A DNA stretch of 64,000 nt, from NCBI GenBank assembly GCA_002719955.1, contig PBFW01000007.1, positions 65,724 through 129,723 of the forward strand, read 5' to 3'. Within the stretch, counting starts at the first letter, position 1. Every line of letters starts with the position of its first letter. The stretch comes from Deltaproteobacteria bacterium (GTDB taxonomy: Bacteria; Myxococcota_A; UBA9160; UBA4427). The notes under the pieces were generated by a model, which did not search any database, had not been told where the DNA came from, and saw only the letters and a program-made list of their open reading frames with translations. Below, piece by piece: positions 44,284 to 52,712 of the stretch. The translations under genes and the position numbers were made by a program.

Positions 44284-45051
44284 CTATTGCCCCCCTCCGT
44301 CGACGTAGATCCGTTGTCCATTGACGTAGGCGGCGCCGTCAGAGACCAGGAAACGCACCACGTCCGCGACCTGCTCGGGCTGGCAAACCCGCCCGTAGGG
44401 CACGACCGCATCAAAATCACGCAGGTCGCCGCTTTCCGACATCGCGTCGACATAGCGCTGCCCCATTTCGGTTTCGACGAGCCCGGGAGCGACGACATTC
44501 ACACGGATGCCGTGTTCGCGCTCCTCCTTCGCCAACACGGAAGCAAGCGCCTCGACCGCCGCCTTGCTCATCGCGTAGGGGGCATAGCCCGCCCCTCGGA
44601 TCTGGGTGACGACGCTCGAAAGAATCACGATGTCGCCCCGCGGCCGGCGGCGCATCGCCGGGAGCAGCCGGCGACTCAATTGATGAGGCACGTAGGCGTT
44701 GATCCGCATCAAACGATCGAGCTCTGCCTCCTCCGTCTCTGCGACAGAGGCGCCCGAAAAGTCCAGGCCCGCATTGTGCACCAGGATATCGATGGCCTCG
44801 AATTCGCCGAGCACCGCCTCGGCCGCCGCTTCGAGTTCCGGAAGCCTGTCGAGCGCCGCGGGGATCGCAAGGGATCGGCGACCCATCGCGCGCATCCGCT
44901 CGACGCAATCCTCTGCTGCATCCGACCGATTGCGATAAGTGATGGCGACATCCGCACCGTCGGAGGCGAGACCGAGGGCGATCGCCCGGCCGATCCCATG
45001 GTGCCCTCCGGTCACGAGCGCGCTACGTCCGAGGAGTGTCATGTGCGCCAT
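44284..45051 (-). CDS. SDR oxidoreductase
   Basis: A classical SDR of about 255 residues. TGGHHGIG (14-21) replaces the common TGAxxGIG, HNAG takes the NNAG place, SSVV and YAMSK give the catalytic set, and VVAPGLVETEM is the post-triad motif. Two nearby ATGs (45051 and 45042) share no strong ribosome site; 45051 is used here. It follows the D-aminoacylase-like hydrolase by 58 bp and precedes the SnoaL gene by 131 bp. The HH pair in the cofactor loop may favour NADP, which is inference. Confidence 0.88.
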   Translation of the reverse strand: MAHMTLLGRSALVTGGHHGIGRAIALGLASDGADVAITYRNRSDAAEDCVERMRAMGRRSLAIPAALDRLPELEAAAEAVLGEFEAIDILVHNAGLDFSGASVAETEEAELDRLMRINAYVPHQLSRRLLPAMRRRPRGDIVILSSVVTQIRGAGYAPYAMSKAAVEALASVLAKEEREHGIRVNVVAPGLVETEMGQRYVDAMSESGDLRDFDAVVPYGRVCQPEQVADVVRFLVSDGAAYVNGQRIYVDGGGQ

Positions 45052-45109
45052 GATCGCGCAGCGATGCGCGGGGGACACTTCGCTTTGACTGGGCTCGCAG
45101 CACCGGCCC

Positions 45110-46819
45110 TCAGCCGCCCTGCAGGACATGCCCGGGCAACGCGCCGGTATGTTTGTTCTCTTCGAGCACGATGCTCCCATTCACGATCGTCGCGACGTAC
45201 CCCTTCGAATCGACGACGAAATGTTCGCTGTCCGCAGGAAAATCCGAGGCGAGCCAGGTATCGCCCTTGGCGAGTCGTTCCATATCGATCAAGACCAGGT
45301 CTGCAAAATACCCTTCGCGGATAGCGCCCCGATCCGTCAGACCGTGCACGATGGCGGGCATATAGGAGAGCTTGAAGATCGCCTCTTCTAGGGTCAGGAC
45401 CGAGGGGACGAAATCCGTCAGCAAATTCGTCGTGTAATCCGCACCCACGAAGGTCGCGAGATGAGCCCCGCCATCGCTCGACCCCGCCATCGCAAAGGGA
45501 TGCTTCATCACCGTCGCGCAGACATGATCCATGAAGGTCGCCGCTTCGGGATTCGTCACCAAGTTGAACCAGGTGTCGAGCCCTTCTTCGAGCGTCAGGT
45601 CGAGGAAGCAGTCGATCGGTTCGACAGCTTCCGCCGCCGCCAGCTCGGCGATGGTCTTGCCGACCTTCCCCTCGTTCGCCTTGTGGACGACCTTCTCGAC
45701 CGCGAGGTTCTCCCAGGTCGCTCCGATCGCCTTGCCAGCCTCCAAAGTAAAATCTTCTTGGAGCTGGGCACGGATCGCGGGGTCGCGCAGCTTCTCGCTT
45801 CGCTCGGGCTCTACGAGGCAGAGTACCTCGCGCCATTTCGGCATGTCGTCGAACACGAAGGTGTCCGAGACCTTGATGTGCACGCCACCCCGATTGGTTG
45901 CGAATTGCGGATGGAGACGGGCACCCTTGGCATTCTCCTCGCGGCAGAACTCGAGTGAGCGCGACCAGCTCTCCGGATCCTCGGCCGAGGGGAAGAGCAG
46001 GTTCAGTTCGACCGGCCGTCCCGATGCCTCGTGCATGCGCAGGATCAGCTCGCGATCCGCGTCGTCATATCCGCGACCAAAGCTCCGCGGAATGATCTCG
46101 CACGCCCCGCGATCGAACTCGGCGAGCACGCTGCAGAGCTCGACGACCTCATCCGCCGAGGCGTAATTGCTCGGCACCTCGCGACCATCCTCGGCCACGT
46201 GCAGATCGAGCTGAGAAGTCGAGAAGCCGATCGCCCCTTCGCGCATCGCCTGCCGCACGCATTCCTTCATCGCCTCGATCTCTTCCGGTGTCGCTTCGCG
46301 ATCGGAGGCCGCATCGCCCATGACGAAACGACGTACCGCCGAGTGGCCCACGAAGGCCGCGACGTTCACGCCGACATTGCCCTCGAAGCGACCCCAATAC
46401 TCACCGTGGCCGCCGCCCTTGAACTTGAGGCCCTCGGCAAGGGCCGCGGGCGACATCCCCTCGACCCGGGAGAGCATGCCCGCCAACCACCCGACGTCCT
46501 CGGGCTTCGCCGGGGCGAGGGTGAAGCCACAATTGCCAGCGAGGACGGTGGTGATGCCATGCCAACAGGAGGGGATCGCGATCGGATCCCAGTCGAGTTG
46601 CACGTCGTAGTGGGTATGCACGTCGATGAAGCCAGGGGCGAGCAGGAGGCCCTCGGCGTCGATCACGCGGACGGCCTCTTCTTCGATGCGGCCGATCTTC
46701 GTGATGCGATCGCCCTCGATGCCCACGTCCGCGACGTAGGCCGGGATGCCCGTGCCGTCGACGACCTTGGCTCGGCGAATGATGAGATCAAAGCGGGGAT
46801 TCGAAGGGGGGGGGGCCAT
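45110..46819 (-). CDS. N-acyl-D-amino-acid deacylase-like amidohydrolase
   Basis: A 569-residue amidohydrolase of the COG3653 type. H68 and H70 in GFIDVHTHYDVQLDW bind the first metal, CWHGITTVLAGNCGFTLAP carries the conserved Cys, and SSDGGAHLATF the late Asp. ATG at 46819 is followed at once by ten C on the coding strand (46806-46815), making codons 2-5 GCC CCC CCC CCT; a slip there would abolish the protein. It is a paralogue of 33490-35193. An active NAD(P)-free hydrolysis of an amide or N-acyl bond is likely; the substrate is unknown. Confidence 0.9.
   Translation of the reverse strand: MAPPPSNPRFDLIIRRAKVVDGTGIPAYVADVGIEGDRITKIGRIEEEAVRVIDAEGLLLAPGFIDVHTHYDVQLDWDPIAIPSCWHGITTVLAGNCGFTLAPAKPEDVGWLAGMLSRVEGMSPAALAEGLKFKGGGHGEYWGRFEGNVGVNVAAFVGHSAVRRFVMGDAASDREATPEEIEAMKECVRQAMREGAIGFSTSQLDLHVAEDGREVPSNYASADEVVELCSVLAEFDRGACEIIPRSFGRGYDDADRELILRMHEASGRPVELNLLFPSAEDPESWSRSLEFCREENAKGARLHPQFATNRGGVHIKVSDTFVFDDMPKWREVLCLVEPERSEKLRDPAIRAQLQEDFTLEAGKAIGATWENLAVEKVVHKANEGKVGKTIAELAAAEAVEPIDCFLDLTLEEGLDTWFNLVTNPEAATFMDHVCATVMKHPFAMAGSSDGGAHLATFVGADYTTNLLTDFVPSVLTLEEAIFKLSYMPAIVHGLTDRGAIREGYFADLVLIDMERLAKGDTWLASDFPADSEHFVVDSKGYVATIVNGSIVLEENKHTGALPGHVLQGG
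46806..46815 (-). repeat. Homopolymer tract of ten C just after a start codon
   Basis: Ten G on the plus strand read as ten C in codons 2-5 of the D-aminoacylase-like gene. It is the longest mononucleotide run I noticed in the window. Its place at the 5' end of a reading frame is where phase-variable switches usually lie, but chance in GC-rich DNA is a fair alternative. Confidence 0.7.
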
Positions 46820-46993
46820 GGATAGGGTACTCCTGTTGGGGCTGTACGCGCAGGCGCTGCGACCGCGCCGGCTGGGATCGGTCACATACTAGATCGATCG
46901 GGCGGACGAGCCACGGCCAATCTCCGGGGCCTTCGACGCTGGACCGGCTCGCGGAGAGAAGACCCGGCACAAGCGGGATCGAGCAAGCGGTCC

Positions 46994-47692
46994 TCAGCCG
47001 GCCCCGGGCGGCCGGCGGCGATTCGCGAGCCCGACGAGTCGATCGCGCGGAATCGAAATAAAGAGCCCCTCCGCCTCCGCCGTGAGTTCCTCCCCCGCAT
47101 AGACACGGGCCTCGGTGAATATCTTGCGACCCTCCTCGCGGACGAGTTCCGCTTCGAAGCGGAGCTCGACGTGAAGCGGTGTCGGGATCCGGTAGTGGGT
47201 CGTCAGGCGACCCGTCATGCCCGGGTTGCCGCCGAGGGATTGGACGAAGCCGAGCACCTCATCAAAAGCGGCGGCTACGAACCCGCCGTGCACATGGCCC
47301 GGCGGGCCCTCGTAAGCGTGGCCAAAGGTGGCGGTCGCAGCCGCGCTCAGTGGCCCGGAGCGGGCGATCGAAATCGGCGGGGCGAGGGGATTGGCGAGGC
47401 CGATCAAAGGGCTCTGGTCGAAGAAGGCGGCGACATTGCCTGCGGTCGCGGCCTCCGGATGGCCCATGACGCGGGTCAGCTTCGGATGCGAGGCCAGGCG
47501 ATCGGCAAAGCGTTCGAGGGCATCGGCCGCCGCCGATAGCTCGGCCTCCGGCGCGTCGCTGAGCACCATATGAGCGATCACTCGTCTCATCGCGTCAGCG
47601 AGCCGCCGCTTCTGTTGCCACACGGACGGATTGGGCACCGTCATCGCATCGAAATAGGCCTCGCCGTCCGGGCCCGATCGTTCGTTTTTCAC
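46994..47692 (-). CDS. PaaI-type hotdog thioesterase-like protein
   Basis: A 232-residue protein with a C-terminal hotdog domain. AYEGPPGHVHGGFVAAAFDEVLG is the PaaI-like active loop (HGG and the following acidic residue), and TTHYRIPTPLHVELRFEAELV, FTEARVYAGEELTAEAEGLFI complete the strand pattern. The first 90 residues are an alpha-helical extension not usual in stand-alone thioesterases. The start is GTG at 47692 with GAGGAG eight bases away. Hydrolysis of a CoA thioester is likely. It lies between a CoA-transferase and the D-aminoacylase-like gene. Confidence 0.85.
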   Translation of the reverse strand: MKNERSGPDGEAYFDAMTVPNPSVWQQKRRLADAMRRVIAHMVLSDAPEAELSAAADALERFADRLASHPKLTRVMGHPEAATAGNVAAFFDQSPLIGLANPLAPPISIARSGPLSAAATATFGHAYEGPPGHVHGGFVAAAFDEVLGFVQSLGGNPGMTGRLTTHYRIPTPLHVELRFEAELVREEGRKIFTEARVYAGEELTAEAEGLFISIPRDRLVGLANRRRPPGAG

Positions 47693-47808
47693 CCAGCAAT
47701 CTCCTCGTTCCAAACGCCACGGATCGCTCGACCTCCCGGCCCTCGTGCGATCGGGAAGAGCGCGCTTCCCTCCGGCCTCCCCCCACCGCGGCGCGGAGAA
47801 GGGGCCGA

Positions 47809-48993
47809 TCAGGCGATCGCTTCCGCCGCTCGAAGACGCTTCAGACGATCCGTGTCGAAACCCAGCTCTTCGGCCAGAACCGAATCGGTGTGCTCCCCGA
47901 GACCCGGAGGCGGCGTCCACTCGACATCGCTCGCCGAGAGTCGCGGCGCAAAGCCCAGAAGTCGGACTTCGCCGAGCTCGGGATGCGGCAGGGTCTTGAT
48001 GAAGCCGCGCTGATTCAGATGCGGATCTTCGTAGAGGTCCACCGTGTCCAGGGTCGCAGAGCAGGGAATCCCGGCGTCGCCGAGGATCTTCATGACCTCG
48101 TGCTTCGTGTGCTGGCGCGTCCACTGCTCGATCTCTTCTTGAAGCGCGTCACTGTTCTTGAAGCGGTCCTCGTCGGCCGCGAAGCGTTCGTCGTTTACGA
48201 GATCCGGTCGATCGATCGCCAGGTAGAACTTGTCCACATGCCGCGCGGTGACCGTCAGGACGAAAGCGTAATCATTCGGGCCGAAGGGTTTGCACGGGTA
48301 GAGGCCCGAGGGGGCGGCCCCGATCTGGCTGCCGTTGCGCGGCACCGGATTCTTCCCCCAATTCCCACCATGGGCGAGGCGAGTCCGCATGTAATAGGTG
48401 ATCGCCTCCTGCATCGAGATCTCGATATGCTGTCCCTCACCAGTTCGAAGCTGCTGGACGTAGGCCGCCAGAATCGCCATCCCGAGCTGCATGCCCGTCC
48501 CCGAATCTCCGATCGTGACGCCGGGAAGAGTCGGCGGCCCGTCGGGCTCGCCGGTCACCGAGAATGTGCCGGCAGCGGCCTGGGCGCTCATGTCATAGGC
48601 GAGATAATTCGAGTAGGGCCCTTCGAGACCGAAACCCTTGACCTGCGCATAGACGATCGAAGGGTGGACCTTCTTGAGCGTCTCGTATCCGATGTCGAGC
48701 CGCTCGATGACACCGGGCCCATAATTCTCGACAAAAACGTCGAATCTGGGAACCAGATCGAGCAGGACCTGCCGACCCTCGGGGCTCCGCAGGTTGATCG
48801 CGATGCTGCGCTTGTTCAGGTTCCAATTCCAAAAATAATCCCCCTGCCCCGCCGTCCAGCGGCCCGGATCGCCGATCCCGGGCGCCTCGACCTTCACTAC
48901 GTCCGCGCCCATCCAGGCCAGCGCCTGGGTACATGAGGTCCCCGCCTCGTATTGGGTCATATCCAGAATCCGCATCCCGTCGAGTGCAGGCAT
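47809..48993 (-). CDS. Class III CoA-transferase (CaiB/BaiF)
   Basis: A 394-residue family III CoA-transferase. The catalytic Asp is D134 in LAYDMSAQAAAG, the GYDxxxQAxxG-like motif; RSIAINLRSPEGR and YAQVKGFGLEGPY are further family blocks. A strong AAAGGAGG precedes the ATG at 48993. It is the first gene of the long minus-strand block and diverges from an oxalyl-CoA decarboxylase-like gene across 199 bp, the pairing known for formyl-CoA:oxalate CoA-transferase and its decarboxylase, though no formyl-CoA-specific residues can be claimed. Activation of the pathway acid to its CoA ester is the general role. Confidence 0.92.
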   Translation of the reverse strand: MPALDGMRILDMTQYEAGTSCTQALAWMGADVVKVEAPGIGDPGRWTAGQGDYFWNWNLNKRSIAINLRSPEGRQVLLDLVPRFDVFVENYGPGVIERLDIGYETLKKVHPSIVYAQVKGFGLEGPYSNYLAYDMSAQAAAGTFSVTGEPDGPPTLPGVTIGDSGTGMQLGMAILAAYVQQLRTGEGQHIEISMQEAITYYMRTRLAHGGNWGKNPVPRNGSQIGAAPSGLYPCKPFGPNDYAFVLTVTARHVDKFYLAIDRPDLVNDERFAADEDRFKNSDALQEEIEQWTRQHTKHEVMKILGDAGIPCSATLDTVDLYEDPHLNQRGFIKTLPHPELGEVRLLGFAPRLSASDVEWTPPPGLGEHTDSVLAEELGFDTDRLKRLRAAEAIA

Positions 48994-49192
48994 GAAAACC
49001 TCCTTTCCTTCCACTATTCACTGTAGAGGAGCGCATCCGCAGCGGGCGCCCAATCGAGCCTTGTCCGACCCCAGCCCCCAGTCTAGCCTCAGGAAGCCGG
49101 TGCACGTCCACGCCGAGCCCACTCTAAATACCCAGCGGACTGCTCGGATCGACTGAGCGGTCAAGACCCCACCACACCAGGAGCACCCCATA
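48994..49192. promoter_or_regulatory. Divergent region, CoA-transferase versus TPP lyase
   Basis: 199 bp separate the two start codons. TCTAAATAC near 49123 could be a -10 for the plus strand, without a good -35. The minus-strand side has TACAGTGAATAG near 49025. These are weak guesses; the arrangement itself suggests joint control. Confidence 0.35.
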
Positions 49193-50851
49193 ATGGCCAC
49201 CATCGATGGCAACACTCTCATCGCCCGCAGTCTGAAGAAGCAGGGCGTCGATCATATGTTCGGCATCGTCGGCTTTCCGGTCTTCGGGATCGCCGCCGCC
49301 GCCCAGGCCGCGGGGATCCAGTTCATCGGCATGCGCAACGAGCAGGCCGCGAGCTATGCCGCCGGCGCCGTCGGATTCCTCACGGGTCGACCCGGAGCCT
49401 GCCTCACCGTATCGGGCCCGGGCATGATTCACGGCCTCGCCGGCCTCGCGAATGCTCAGGAAAATTGCTGGCCGATGGTCCTGCTCGGTGGCTCGAGCAA
49501 CTCCTATCAGGAGGGCCGCGGGGCATTCCAGGAGGCGCCGCAGGTTGAACTGGCGCGCATCTATTCCAAATACGCGGCCCGGCCCGACCAGACCAGTCGC
49601 ATCCCCTTCTATTGCGAGCAGGCTGTTCGCTCCTCGATCACCGGACGCCCGGGCGCCGTCTATCTCGACTTCCCCGACGATTTCCTCGCCAAGCAGGTCG
49701 AGGAGAGCGAAGTCACGATTCCCGAGCGCTGTCCCGAACCGTCGCGCACCCAGGCGGATGCCTCCGACGTCCAGCGCGCGATCGACGTATTGCGGACCGC
49801 CGAACGCCCCCTCGTGATCATCGGTAAGGGCGCCGCCTACTCCCACGCCGAGAAGGAGATCCGCGACTTCATCGAGACGACCCAGATCCCCTTCCTGAGT
49901 TCGCCGATGGGCAAGGGAGTCGTCGACGACGAACATGCCCTTTCGGTCGCCCCCGCACGCGGCCTAGCGCTCCAGGACGCGGACGTCGTCGTCCTGCTGG
50001 GTGCAAGACTCAACTGGATCATGCATTTCGGCTTGCCGCCGCGCTTCGATGCGAACGTGAAGACGATTCAGGTCGACATCCAGGCCGAAGAGATCGGCCG
50101 CAACGTGCCCGCCGAGGTCGGCCTCGTCGGTGATCTCCAGGCCGTCGTCGGTCAACTCAACTCGGCACTCGATGCGGAGCCCTATACCTTCGCTTCCGAC
50201 GCCGCCTGGCGAACCGCGCTGGGCAAGAAGGTCACGGAGAACAAGGCCTTCGTGCAGAACATGATGGTCGATGAAGCCGTTCCCATGGGTTATTACCGCG
50301 TCCTGCGTGAGATCCGGGACCAGTCGCCTCCCGGCACGCTGATTCAGGCCGAGGGCGCGCAGACGATGGATATCAGCCGAAGTGTCCTGATGCACTCCGA
50401 GCCGCGAGAGCGACTCGATGCGGCGACCTTCGGGACGATGGGGATCGGGCTCGCCCAGGCGATCGCGTTCCAGGTCGTCCATCCCGACCGCAAGGTGATC
50501 TGCATCGAGGGCGATTCGGCCTTCGGCTTCAGCGGCATGGAGGTCGAGACCGCCTGTCGCTACCGGCTCCCGATCGTCTTCGTCATCATCAACAACAACG
50601 GGATCGGCGGAGGCTTCAACGAGCTCCCGGAGGATCGTTTCCAGTCCCCGGCTTCGGCCTACACGATCGAGGCGGGCTACGAGAAGATGATCGAGGGCTT
50701 CGGCGGCAAGGGGTATTCCGTGCGGACACCGGACGAGTTGTCCGCCTCGCTCAAGCAGGCGCTCGACGACACGATGCCCAGCATCATCAACGTCCACATC
50801 GATCCCCAGGCGCGCGCCAAACCGCAGAAGCACCACTGGCTGACCTCGTGA
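49193..50851 (+). CDS. TPP enzyme, oxalyl-CoA decarboxylase/2-hydroxyacyl-CoA lyase type
   Basis: A 552-residue thiamine diphosphate enzyme. E50 in MRNEQAASYAAG is the activating Glu, SGPGMIHGLAGLANA and GIGLAQAIAFQ are the family turns, and GDSAFGFSGMEVETACRYR ending in IINNN is the Mg-TPP motif. The C-terminus RAKPQKHHWLTS resembles oxalyl-CoA decarboxylase and HACL, both with this ending. It can decarboxylate oxalyl-CoA or cleave 2-hydroxyacyl-CoA to formyl-CoA and an aldehyde; these cannot be told apart here. The gene opens a two-gene plus-strand run with a rhodanese. Confidence 0.92.
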   Translation: MATIDGNTLIARSLKKQGVDHMFGIVGFPVFGIAAAAQAAGIQFIGMRNEQAASYAAGAVGFLTGRPGACLTVSGPGMIHGLAGLANAQENCWPMVLLGGSSNSYQEGRGAFQEAPQVELARIYSKYAARPDQTSRIPFYCEQAVRSSITGRPGAVYLDFPDDFLAKQVEESEVTIPERCPEPSRTQADASDVQRAIDVLRTAERPLVIIGKGAAYSHAEKEIRDFIETTQIPFLSSPMGKGVVDDEHALSVAPARGLALQDADVVVLLGARLNWIMHFGLPPRFDANVKTIQVDIQAEEIGRNVPAEVGLVGDLQAVVGQLNSALDAEPYTFASDAAWRTALGKKVTENKAFVQNMMVDEAVPMGYYRVLREIRDQSPPGTLIQAEGAQTMDISRSVLMHSEPRERLDAATFGTMGIGLAQAIAFQVVHPDRKVICIEGDSAFGFSGMEVETACRYRLPIVFVIINNNGIGGGFNELPEDRFQSPASAYTIEAGYEKMIEGFGGKGYSVRTPDELSASLKQALDDTMPSIINVHIDPQARAKPQKHHWLTS

Positions 50852-50864
50852 GGGGAGGGCCCAC

Positions 50865-51263
50865 GTGAAGCTCTCTGGTCGCCCCGGCACGTATCTGGTC
50901 CTTCTCGCGCTCCTGGTCGTTTGCGCCTGCCAGGCGGAAACGACGTCGAGCGGGAACATCTCGGCCGATGAGTTCCTCGCCGCCCCGCCGGCGGGTGCAC
51001 TCCTGCTCGATGTCCGAACCCGACAGGAGTTCGCGGTCGGGCACATCGCGGGGGCGATGAACGTGCCCCACGACGAGTTGGCGACTCGCGTGTCGGAACT
51101 CCCGGGCGGGCCGGACCGTACGCTCATCGTCTATTGCAAGAGCGGCCGACGCGCCGGACTGGCGACCTCCGTTCTCGTGGACGCGGGCTACTCGAAGATC
51201 CTCCATCTCGAGGGGGACATGAACGCGTGGCGCGCGGCGGGGCGACCGCTCGAAATCCCCTGA
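50865..51263 (+). CDS. Rhodanese-domain lipoprotein
   Basis: A 132-residue exported rhodanese. The signal peptide ends at the lipobox VCAC with Cys22 as lipid site. The rhodanese domain begins NISADEFLAAPPAGALLLDVRT, and the active Cys is C91 in IVYCKSGRRAG; GAMNVPHDEL and DAGYSKILHLEGDMNAWR are the remaining family blocks. Start GTG at 50865 lies 13 bp after the TPP lyase stop, with GGGGAGGG upstream, so the two are cotranscribed. Its job beside a CoA lyase is obscure: sulfur handling or protein persulfidation in the envelope. Confidence 0.9.
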   Translation: MKLSGRPGTYLVLLALLVVCACQAETTSSGNISADEFLAAPPAGALLLDVRTRQEFAVGHIAGAMNVPHDELATRVSELPGGPDRTLIVYCKSGRRAGLATSVLVDAGYSKILHLEGDMNAWRAAGRPLEIP

Positions 51264-51336
51264 ATCTCGCACCCGCTCATCAACCTGTCGGTCGCCAGAC
51301 ATCCGTCTGGCTCGGCCGGGATGGCGGAGAGGGCTT

Positions 51337-52542
51337 CTAGTCCCTCGGTGTGAGCGTGACCGGCAACCGCAAGGGGCCATTCGCCCAGAAGACCGGGACC
51401 TTCTCGAACTCGAAGCCGGGCTCGAGCGTGATCTTCGAGAGGCGCTCGACCGCTACTTCGAGAAGTACCCTCCCCTCGAGACGTGCGAGCGATGCCCCGG
51501 GACAGACATGGGGACCGGCTCCGAATCCGGCGTGGGCCTTTGGCTTGGGCCGATCGAGGCGAAACTCGTCCGGCGCATCATAGAAATCCTCGTCGCGGCT
51601 CGCAGAGGCGACACCGAAGAAGATCCGATCGCCCTCGCGCATGGCATGGCCACGGAAGACCGTGTCCCGGCAGACGGTGCGCACGAGATTGATCACGACC
51701 GAGTCGACGCGAAGCGACTCTTCGACCGCAGTGGGGATCAATTCCGGCTGCTCGTGCAACGTCTCCAGCAAACCCTCCTGGCTCGCCAACCGATAGAGCA
51801 GGTTGGAAATCAGGTGGCGAGTGGTTTCGTTGCCCGAGATCAAGAGAAAAACGAGCAGCGTGCGGAGTTCGACGTCACTGAGGCGCTTGCCCTCGACTTC
51901 CGTCCGCAGCAGGCGCGTCGTAAAATCCTCCGGAGGGTGGGGATCCGACCTGCGCTTCGCGATCATCTCATCGACGTATCCCACGAATTCCGGATGCGCG
52001 CCCGCGAGCCCCTCACCGCGCTCGCCGCGATTGAATCGCGGGTAATCGCCCAAGAGGACTTCGTCGGACCAATTTCCCCACAAGCGGTGGTGCTCCTCCG
52101 GTGCCCCGAGGAGCACGGCGATCACGGAGGTCGGAATCGGCAGCGCGACGTTCTGGACCAACTCCGTACGGCCCCGCCCGATCGCGTCGTCGAGGAGCTG
52201 ATTCGTCAGCCTTCGCGTGTAGTCTTCGACGCGACCGAGGCGGTGGGCCGCGACGGCGGAATTCACGATCCTGCGGACCTGGCCGTGTCGCGGTTCCGGG
52301 ATCTCGCTGATCATCATCTCTTCGGGCGGGACGACAACACCGGGTTCGCGCATGCTCGCGCGGAATATTTCGACTTCCTTGGCCGCAGCGACCAGGTCGG
52401 TCTGTTTGGCGATGAACCAGGCACCCGTCGATGTCTTCGAGATCGGCTGCTCCTCGCGCAGCTTCTTGTAGACGTCGTAGGGAATCCCGTTCGCGGTATC
52501 CATGGGATCCCATTCGAAATCGAGATGTGGTTCAGATGCCAT
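51337..52542 (-). CDS. Cytochrome P450
   Basis: A soluble P450 of 401 residues. The haem loop FGAGPHVCPGASLAR places the thiolate Cys at 347, the I-helix motif is GNETT in LLISGNETTRHL, and the ExxR is EESLRVDS. The C-helix reads ISEIPEPRHGQVRRIVNSAV. The start ATG at 52542 follows GGGAGA. It is monocistronic, divergent from an SDR gene across about 170 bp and convergent with the rhodanese gene. The PRLDRPKPKAH... region before the haem lacks a clear substrate clue. It is not particularly close to the other two P450s. Confidence 0.9.
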   Translation of the reverse strand: MASEPHLDFEWDPMDTANGIPYDVYKKLREEQPISKTSTGAWFIAKQTDLVAAAKEVEIFRASMREPGVVVPPEEMMISEIPEPRHGQVRRIVNSAVAAHRLGRVEDYTRRLTNQLLDDAIGRGRTELVQNVALPIPTSVIAVLLGAPEEHHRLWGNWSDEVLLGDYPRFNRGERGEGLAGAHPEFVGYVDEMIAKRRSDPHPPEDFTTRLLRTEVEGKRLSDVELRTLLVFLLISGNETTRHLISNLLYRLASQEGLLETLHEQPELIPTAVEESLRVDSVVINLVRTVCRDTVFRGHAMREGDRIFFGVASASRDEDFYDAPDEFRLDRPKPKAHAGFGAGPHVCPGASLARLEGRVLLEVAVERLSKITLEPGFEFEKVPVFWANGPLRLPVTLTPRD

Positions 52543-52712
52543 GATTCGTCTCCCGTGAAGCGGACCGGCGGCCCCGATCGTCTCTCTCTATTTCCCCTGG
52601 CGACGATAACGCAGGCCACCCGACGTGCTCGCAAGCGGTTAGAATGCTCGAATCAGCCACCCCCCCGGCCGACCCGCTCTTCGGCGAGTTGGCTCTTCCG
52701 ACGGGAGACATC

